A program made the position numbers and the translations under genes. The notes beneath the pieces are model-generated. The model did no database searches, was not told where the DNA came from, and worked only from the letters and a program-made list of their open reading frames with translations. Positions 58,875-64,000 of a DNA stretch of 64,000 nt are shown one piece after another. How positions within the stretch are numbered: the first letter of the stretch is position 1; each line of letters begins with the position of its first letter. The DNA comes from an uncultured Kangiellaceae bacterium (lineage in GTDB: Bacteria > Pseudomonadota > Gammaproteobacteria > Enterobacterales > Kangiellaceae). The DNA lies in the NCBI GenBank assembly GCA_905479925.1, contig CAJQOL010000007.1:141989-205988 (forward strand), given 5' to 3'.

Positions 58875-59402
58875 ATGACAGTTATTAAAGCGGCTTATGT
58901 TTTTCTCATTAGTGCTTTTATGTTGGCAAGTTCTTCTGCTACTGCTGATGATCTAAATAAATCTTTGCATACCATCAAGAACTTTCATTTCGTTTCGCCG
59001 GATCTAGCGAGCTCAGGTATTCTGGATTTGAAGAGTTATCAATTTATCGAACGCTACGGGTTTAAACATGTCATCAACCTGATTCCAGGAAACCAAGATG
59101 AAGAGCGCGCTCATGTAAAATCACTCGGTATGAGTTACGAACAGATAGCTGTTAATTGGGACGAGCCCACTTTACAAGACTTTGAAGCTTTTGTTGCTTT
59201 AATGAAGCAGTATGGTAAAGATAAGGTCTTTGTACATTGTGAGCTAAATTGGAGAGGTTCAACTTTTGTATATTTATACCGAGTGACTCAATTAGGAGTA
59301 CCGATCGAGCAAGCTAACAAAGATCTTAACAAAATCTGGAAACCCTCGACGAATTGGCAATATTTTATCGATCAGGTGTTATTTGCCTATTCAAAAGATT
59401 AA
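58875..59402 (+). CDS. Exported tyrosine-phosphatase-like protein with atypical loop
   Basis: A 175-residue protein with a signal peptide (about 1-24, ASSSATA) and a dual-specificity-phosphatase-like fold: SSGILDLKSYQFIERYGFKHVINLIPG, a possible general acid Asp96 in VNWDEP, and a phosphate-loop-like VFVHCELNWRGSTF. The loop has four residues between Cys122 and Arg127 (C-x4-R), while the classical signature is C-x5-R. It may be a distinct subfamily or inactive. It is exported, so any substrate would be periplasmic. It is monocistronic. Confidence 0.75.
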   Translation: MTVIKAAYVFLISAFMLASSSATADDLNKSLHTIKNFHFVSPDLASSGILDLKSYQFIERYGFKHVINLIPGNQDEERAHVKSLGMSYEQIAVNWDEPTLQDFEAFVALMKQYGKDKVFVHCELNWRGSTFVYLYRVTQLGVPIEQANKDLNKIWKPSTNWQYFIDQVLFAYSKD

Positions 59403-59532
59403 ATCAATTTATAGCTCTTGCTCTCGGCTTAAGCAGAGCGGAAAACGATAATTTAGTCTAGACTCTATGAGTTCTAGAAACTAACAAATACAGGCAATGT
59501 TTAATTATTGCTATCAAAGCTAAGGAGAAAAC

Positions 59533-61380
59533 GTGAAGAAAACGTCTAAATTTATACTGGCCGCGTCCGTATCTGCTGTTCTAGTGGCGTGTGGAGAGCA
59601 ATCAACTACCGCCCCAACCGCTGAAACAAAACCGACTGCCGCAGATACCCAGCAAGTTGCGCAAACGGAAAGCGAAAAAGCGAATCAATTATTTGAAGAT
59701 ATGTTTAACGAAGGCGTTAGCCGAAGCCCCATGTTTCAATCTTATTTAGGCATAAAAACCAATCAAGATAAGTGGGATGATATGTCAGAAGCTCGCGCTC
59801 TAGAGAACTTACAGCTCACCAAAGACAACCTAGCTAAAATAAATGCCATAGATGCCAGTAAGCTCGATCCGCAAACTAAGGTCAGCTTAGATTTGGCTAA
59901 GCAACAACTTAATAATGAAATCGCTGATTTTAAGTGGAGAATGCATAATTATCCGCTTAATCAAATGTTTGGTATTCATTCACAAGTGCCATCGATGTTA
60001 ATCAATCAGCATCGCATTGCTGACAGCAAAGATGCCGAAGATTATATTGCCCGACTGGTCGCTATTGCGCCTTTATTTGATCAGGTTATTGAAGGTTTAA
60101 ATGCACGCGCTGAACAGGGGATCATTGCACCAAAATTTGTTTATCCTTATGTGATTGAAGATAGCCAAAATTTAATTAAAGGCGCACCTTTCAGTGAAGG
60201 CGAAAGTAGCACTTTGTTGACTGATTTCACTACTAAAGTGGCTGGACTTGAGATAGAAGACCGGGAAAAAGAAGCGTTAATTAGTAAGGCAAGTGAAGCT
60301 TTGAAAAGTTCGGTAAAGCCAAGTTACGAAAAGCTAATTGCAGCGGTAACCGCTATTGCAGCAAAAGCCAATGACATTGATGGCGCATACAAATTCCCGG
60401 ATGGTAAAGCTTTTTACAACAATGCGTTAGCAAGAACAACTACAACCGATTTAACCGCCGATGAAATCCATAAAATTGGATTATCTGAAGTTGCTCGTAT
60501 TCACGATGAAATGCGCGTTATTATGAAAAAAGTCGGATTTGAAGGTGATTTAAAAGCATTCTTTGAATTTATGCGGCATGACCCTCAGTTTTATTATGAA
60601 GAGTCGGCGGAAGGGAAAGAGCGTTACTTAACCGAAGCGACGGCCCTAATTGACAATATGAAGACTCGACTAGATGAGCTATTTATTGTTAAGCCAAAGG
60701 CTGACATGGTTGTAAAAGCGGTAGAAGCGTTTAGAGAAAAGTCAGCGGGAAAAGCCTTTTACCAATCGCCGTCAATGGATGGCACTCGTCCAGGCATTTA
60801 TTACGCTAATTTATATCGTATGAGCGATATGCCTAGCTATCAAATGGAAGCTTTGGCTTACCACGAAGGTATTCCGGGACATCATATGCAGTTAGCTATT
60901 GCCCAGGAACTTCAAGGTATACCCAAATTCCGAAAATTCGGTCGATTTACTGCGTACACTGAAGGTTGGGGATTGTATTCTGAATTGCTTCCGAAAGAAA
61001 TTGGTTTATATAGCGACCCTTATTCCGATTTTGGCCGTCTAGCAATGGAGCTTTGGAGAGCGTGTCGTTTAGTTGTTGATACCGGTATTCACTCGATGAA
61101 GTGGGATCGTCAACAAGGTATTGATTATTACGCTGAGAACACCCCTAACCCAATCCCAGATGCTGTGAAAATGGTAGAGAGACATATTGTTATGCCATCT
61201 CAAGCAACGGCTTATAAGATCGGGATGCTTAAGATATTGGAATTACGGGCGAAGGCGAAAACCGAGCTAGGGACTAAGTTTGATATTCGTGATTTCCATG
61301 AAGTTGTGCTTAAAAATGGCCCGGTTTCTCTGAGTGTGCTTAGTCAATACATTGATGAATATATTGCCAGTAAGCAATAA
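59533..61380 (+). CDS. DUF885 metallopeptidase-like lipoprotein
   Basis: A 615-residue lipoprotein (lipobox LVAC, about Cys20) of the DUF885 family. The zinc-binding signature HEGIPGHHMQ begins at His444 (HE-x3-GHH type, as in gluzincin-like peptidases), with a downstream AYTEGWGLYSE that could supply the third ligand. It is probably a periplasmic or outer-membrane peptidase; substrate unknown. GTG start at 59533 with AAGGAG six bases upstream. Monocistronic, with a terminator downstream. Confidence 0.92.
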   Translation: MKKTSKFILAASVSAVLVACGEQSTTAPTAETKPTAADTQQVAQTESEKANQLFEDMFNEGVSRSPMFQSYLGIKTNQDKWDDMSEARALENLQLTKDNLAKINAIDASKLDPQTKVSLDLAKQQLNNEIADFKWRMHNYPLNQMFGIHSQVPSMLINQHRIADSKDAEDYIARLVAIAPLFDQVIEGLNARAEQGIIAPKFVYPYVIEDSQNLIKGAPFSEGESSTLLTDFTTKVAGLEIEDREKEALISKASEALKSSVKPSYEKLIAAVTAIAAKANDIDGAYKFPDGKAFYNNALARTTTTDLTADEIHKIGLSEVARIHDEMRVIMKKVGFEGDLKAFFEFMRHDPQFYYEESAEGKERYLTEATALIDNMKTRLDELFIVKPKADMVVKAVEAFREKSAGKAFYQSPSMDGTRPGIYYANLYRMSDMPSYQMEALAYHEGIPGHHMQLAIAQELQGIPKFRKFGRFTAYTEGWGLYSELLPKEIGLYSDPYSDFGRLAMELWRACRLVVDTGIHSMKWDRQQGIDYYAENTPNPIPDAVKMVERHIVMPSQATAYKIGMLKILELRAKAKTELGTKFDIRDFHEVVLKNGPVSLSVLSQYIDEYIASKQ

Positions 61381-61524
61381 AGAGGATTTTTATTCAAATT
61401 GAACTAGGGATAAACCAGTATTTTTAGCATCATTGCTAACAACGATTTGCCCACTAATTGTGAATTCAGCTAGATAAATAACGTCTACTGGGTTTCCAAT
61501 TAGATTTTGAATTGATATCCTACT

Positions 61525-61566
61525 AAGCCTTGCTCGTCCGACCACTGTCGAGCAGGGCTTTTTTTT
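61525..61566 (+). terminator. Rho-independent terminator upstream of the MoxR gene
   Basis: AAGCCTTGCTCG (61525-61536) pairs with CGAGCAGGGCTT (61549-61560), with one G-U wobble, and runs into six more T residues. It ends the DUF885 transcript. Confidence 0.85.
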
Positions 61567-61613
61567 GTCTTGAATTTTGTTGGCAATTCTTCACATTCTA
61601 GGTGCATAACATA

Positions 61614-62459
61614 ATGAACTTTACCGGTACTCAAAATTATATAGCAACAGATGACTTACAGATGGCGGTTAACGCAGCCGCAACTCTGCAGCGACCTTTA
61701 TTAATTAAGGGAGAGCCTGGGACAGGTAAAACAATGTTAGCCGAAGAAGTTGCGGAATCGCTTGGTATGCCGTTGATACAATGGCATATTAAGTCTACAA
61801 CTAAGGCTCATCAAGGGTTGTACGAGTACGATGCGGTATCGCGATTGCGGGACTCCCAGCTTGGCAACGAGAGCGTTCAAGATATTGCCAATTATATTAA
61901 GAAAGGAAAGTTATGGGAGGCGTTTACTTCACCTCAACAAGCGGTATTGCTGATTGATGAAATTGACAAAGCAGATATTGAATTCCCTAATGACCTCTTA
62001 CAAGAACTCGATAAAATGGAGTTCTTTGTCTATGAAACCGGCGAAACCATAAAAGCGGTTACTCGACCAATAATTATTATCACAAGCAATAATGAAAAAG
62101 AGTTACCCGATGCTTTTTTAAGACGTTGTTTTTTTCATTACATCAATTTCCCCGATAGAGAAACCATGAAAAAAATCGTTGAGGTTCATCATCCTGATGT
62201 TAAAGCTAATCTATTAAAAGAAGCGTTAGATATTTTCTTTAAAGTTCGTGATGTACCTGGACTTAAGAAAAAGCCATCGACTTCTGAATTGATTGATTGG
62301 TTAAAACTGTTACTTGCTGATGACATCCCCGATGAAATTCTAAAAGGCGCCGACCCAACGAAAGCGATCCCACCACTTTATGGCGCACTTCTTAAGAACG
62401 AACAAGATGTTCATTTGTTGGAAAAGCTAGCCTTTATGATTAGACGAGAAAATCGATAG
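61614..62459 (+). CDS. MoxR-family AAA+ ATPase
   Basis: A 281-residue AAA+ ATPase of the MoxR group, thought to act as a chaperone for metal-cofactor or complex assembly together with VWA proteins. Walker A GEPGTGKT is at about 33-40, Walker B LLIDEIDKAD near 108-117, and a sensor-1 ITSNNEKELPDAFLRRC segment near 158-174. ATG 61614 is preferred; an in-frame GTG lies 12 bases upstream at 61602. The next gene, a VWA protein, starts 23 bases downstream, the usual pairing. Confidence 0.93.
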   Translation: MNFTGTQNYIATDDLQMAVNAAATLQRPLLIKGEPGTGKTMLAEEVAESLGMPLIQWHIKSTTKAHQGLYEYDAVSRLRDSQLGNESVQDIANYIKKGKLWEAFTSPQQAVLLIDEIDKADIEFPNDLLQELDKMEFFVYETGETIKAVTRPIIIITSNNEKELPDAFLRRCFFHYINFPDRETMKKIVEVHHPDVKANLLKEALDIFFKVRDVPGLKKKPSTSELIDWLKLLLADDIPDEILKGADPTKAIPPLYGALLKNEQDVHLLEKLAFMIRRENR

Positions 62460-62482
62460 CATGGATGTTTAACTAAACCATT

Positions 62483-63655
62483 ATGCTAATAAATTTCTTT
62501 TATCTATTAAAGCAAGCGGGTATTCCGGTATCAATCAAGGAGTTATTAACCTTGTTGGATGCGTTGGAAAAACGCCTTGTATTTTGTGATATCGAACAGT
62601 TTTATTCCCTTGCTCGGCTTTGCCTAGTTAAAGATGAAAAATTCTTTGATCGTTATGATCGCGCCTTTTCAGCCTATTTTAAAGACCTTGAAGATTTTGA
62701 AAATATTCTACAAGCTTTAATACCAGAGGACTGGTTACGCGCTGAATTTATGAAAACTTTGAGTGACGAAGAAAAGGCTAAAATTGAATCTCTGGGAGGT
62801 TTAGAGAAATTATTAGAAACCTTTAAAGAGCGCTTAGAGGAACAAAAAGAAAGACACGCCGGCGGTAATAAGTGGATTGGTACCGGTGGTACCTCCCCTT
62901 TTGGTCATAGCGGTTATCATCCTGAAGGAATTCGAGTAGGCGGCCAAAGCAAAAATAAATCCGCCGTTAAAGTATGGGAAAAGCGTCAGTTTAAAGATCT
63001 GGACGACTCCCGTGAGCTAGGCACAAGAAATTTAAAGGTGGCATTAAGAAAACTACGAAAATTTGCTCGTAGCGGCGCTGAAGAAGAACTCGATTTAGAT
63101 GACACGATTAGCGCTACCGCTAAAAATGCTGGTCTTCTTGATATTAAAATGGTGCCGGAAAGGCATAATGCAGTGAAAGTACTCATTTTCTTTGACGTCG
63201 GTGGTTCCATGGACCCTTATGTCAGTTTGTGCGAAGAACTGTTCTCGGCATGTAAGACAGAATTCAAACATTTAGAGTATTTTTACTTCCACAATTTTAT
63301 TTATGAAAGTGTATGGAAAAACAACGTTCGGCGTTTTGATGAAAAGACATTGCTATCTGAGGTTCTGCGAACCTATAGCAAAGACTATAAAGTTATATTT
63401 GTCGGGGATGCGTCTATGGCATCTTACGAAATTTCGCATCGTGGTGGCAGTGTTGAATATATGAATGATGAACCTGGATATGTATGGATGCAGCGTCTAA
63501 CCGATATTTTTGAGAAAGTGATTTGGTTGAATCCTGTTGACCCAAGGTATTGGAATTACACACAAAGCATTGGTATGGTTCAGCAGTTAGTCGATGATAA
63601 GATGTTTCCGCTGTCGGTTAACGGATTAGACCAAGCCATAAAAGCTTTAAGCTAA
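62483..63655 (+). CDS. VWA-domain protein (CoxE-like), MoxR partner
   Basis: A 390-residue protein with an N-terminal helical region, a linker with GHSGYHPEGIRVGGQ, and a C-terminal von Willebrand factor A domain. The metal-ion-dependent adhesion site is DVGGS at 238-242, in place of the common D-x-S-x-S, followed by VIFVGDASM near 308-316. It resembles the CoxE type found beside MoxR ATPases. Cytoplasmic; the complex it helps assemble is unknown. It is in an operon with the ATPase gene. Confidence 0.92.
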   Translation: MLINFFYLLKQAGIPVSIKELLTLLDALEKRLVFCDIEQFYSLARLCLVKDEKFFDRYDRAFSAYFKDLEDFENILQALIPEDWLRAEFMKTLSDEEKAKIESLGGLEKLLETFKERLEEQKERHAGGNKWIGTGGTSPFGHSGYHPEGIRVGGQSKNKSAVKVWEKRQFKDLDDSRELGTRNLKVALRKLRKFARSGAEEELDLDDTISATAKNAGLLDIKMVPERHNAVKVLIFFDVGGSMDPYVSLCEELFSACKTEFKHLEYFYFHNFIYESVWKNNVRRFDEKTLLSEVLRTYSKDYKVIFVGDASMASYEISHRGGSVEYMNDEPGYVWMQRLTDIFEKVIWLNPVDPRYWNYTQSIGMVQQLVDDKMFPLSVNGLDQAIKALS

Positions 63656-63817
63656 CGCTTTTCCGCGGCCTAATTGTTTCTGAATGCTAAAACCGGTTGA
63701 GATTGAAATCGGTCGACGTTTAAGAGCAGAATAATTTTTATAGAATATCCCCGCATTCTACCCTAGCTACATTTGCGGCAATAAAGGCATTAGACCGTTG
63801 AAAAGAGTGTAAAAAGA

Positions 63818-64000
63818 ATGAATTATGTATATATCGCAGCAAGTATAGATGGTTACATTGCTACCATTGATGGTGGCATCGAATGGCTTCACGAACAACC
63901 TAACCCAGAACAAAGCGATTACGGCTATTCGGAATTTATGAATAACATTGATGCTTTAGTCATGGGAAGAAATACCTTTGAAAAAATCCAGACTTTCGGA
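63818..64000 (+). CDS. Dihydrofolate reductase-like protein (3' partial)
   Basis: Only the first 61 residues are in the window; the frame stays open to the edge. They match the RibD C-terminal/dihydrofolate-reductase-like family: YIAASIDGYIATIDGGIEWL, then DALVMGRNTFEKI, the NADPH-binding type of motif. It is not the housekeeping FolA. ATG at 63818 follows AAAAAGA. Confidence 0.85.
   Translation, partial: MNYVYIAASIDGYIATIDGGIEWLHEQPNPEQSDYGYSEFMNNIDALVMGRNTFEKIQTFG

Overview
The window is 64 kb of chromosome from an AT-rich, Gram-negative gammaproteobacterium, probably a marine or aquatic heterotroph. The evidence is the E. coli-like order mnmE-mnmG-rsmG-parA-parB-atpIBEFHAGDC-glmU-glmS, the lptM-dapF-yigA-xerC-yigB cluster, a class I adenylate cyclase, several lipoproteins and three large TonB-dependent receptors. 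I cannot name the genus. I see no rRNA, tRNA, CRISPR array, transposase, integron or prophage block. The content looks like a continuous vertically inherited chromosome with accessory genes between core clusters.

Layout. 1-8.5 kb: mnmE (5' cut by the window edge), an antisense unknown envelope gene, mnmG, rsmG, parA, parB and a flavin/iron-sulfur reductase. 8.8-16 kb: the complete F1Fo ATP synthase operon with a clear promoter and a strong terminator. 16-21 kb: glmU-glmS (UDP-GlcNAc synthesis), a periplasmic DsbA-like protein and a DUF2884/YggN-like protein. 21-24 kb: TonB receptor 1. 24-30 kb (minus strand): fdhD-fdsB-fdsA for a molybdenum, NAD-linked formate dehydrogenase, with a phospholipase-A2-like gene overlapping its end. 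30-36 kb: an SPFH protein, a TMEM175-like channel, tag glycosylase, a coiled-coil unknown, a DsbA-like lipoprotein, a protein with a tandem MshEN (c-di-GMP-binding type) motif and a PAS plus degenerate GGDEF protein. 36.5-39 kb: cyaA with a TTG start. 39.6-43 kb: a secreted alpha/alpha-toroid-like protein and an aldo/keto reductase-WYL regulator pair. 43-46.3 kb: the tightly overlapped lptM-dapF-yigA-xerC-yigB operon. 46.3-48.8 kb: a dimethylargininase divergent from an AdiC-like amino-acid transporter. 48.9-57.2 kb: a flavin-dependent halogenase-family gene between two TonB receptors. 57.3-64 kb: a GNAT acetyltransferase, a small membrane protein, an atypical exported phosphatase-like protein, a DUF885 metallopeptidase-like lipoprotein, a MoxR ATPase-VWA pair and the start of a dihydrofolate-reductase-like gene.

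How the genes work together. The first 20 kb is housekeeping near the replication origin: tRNA wobble modification, chromosome partitioning, ATP synthesis and amino-sugar supply. The formate genes form a self-contained oxidation module that should pass electrons to NAD. The methylarginine/arginine pair and the receptor-halogenase-receptor block are the most likely nutrient-scavenging modules. The most unusual items are the halogenase/receptor block, the MshEN domain joined to an export-like segment beside a GGDEF-derived protein, the exported phosphatase-like protein with a C-x4-R loop, and hairpins placed directly after atpA and atpD. None of these is proven to be a new system from sequence reading alone.
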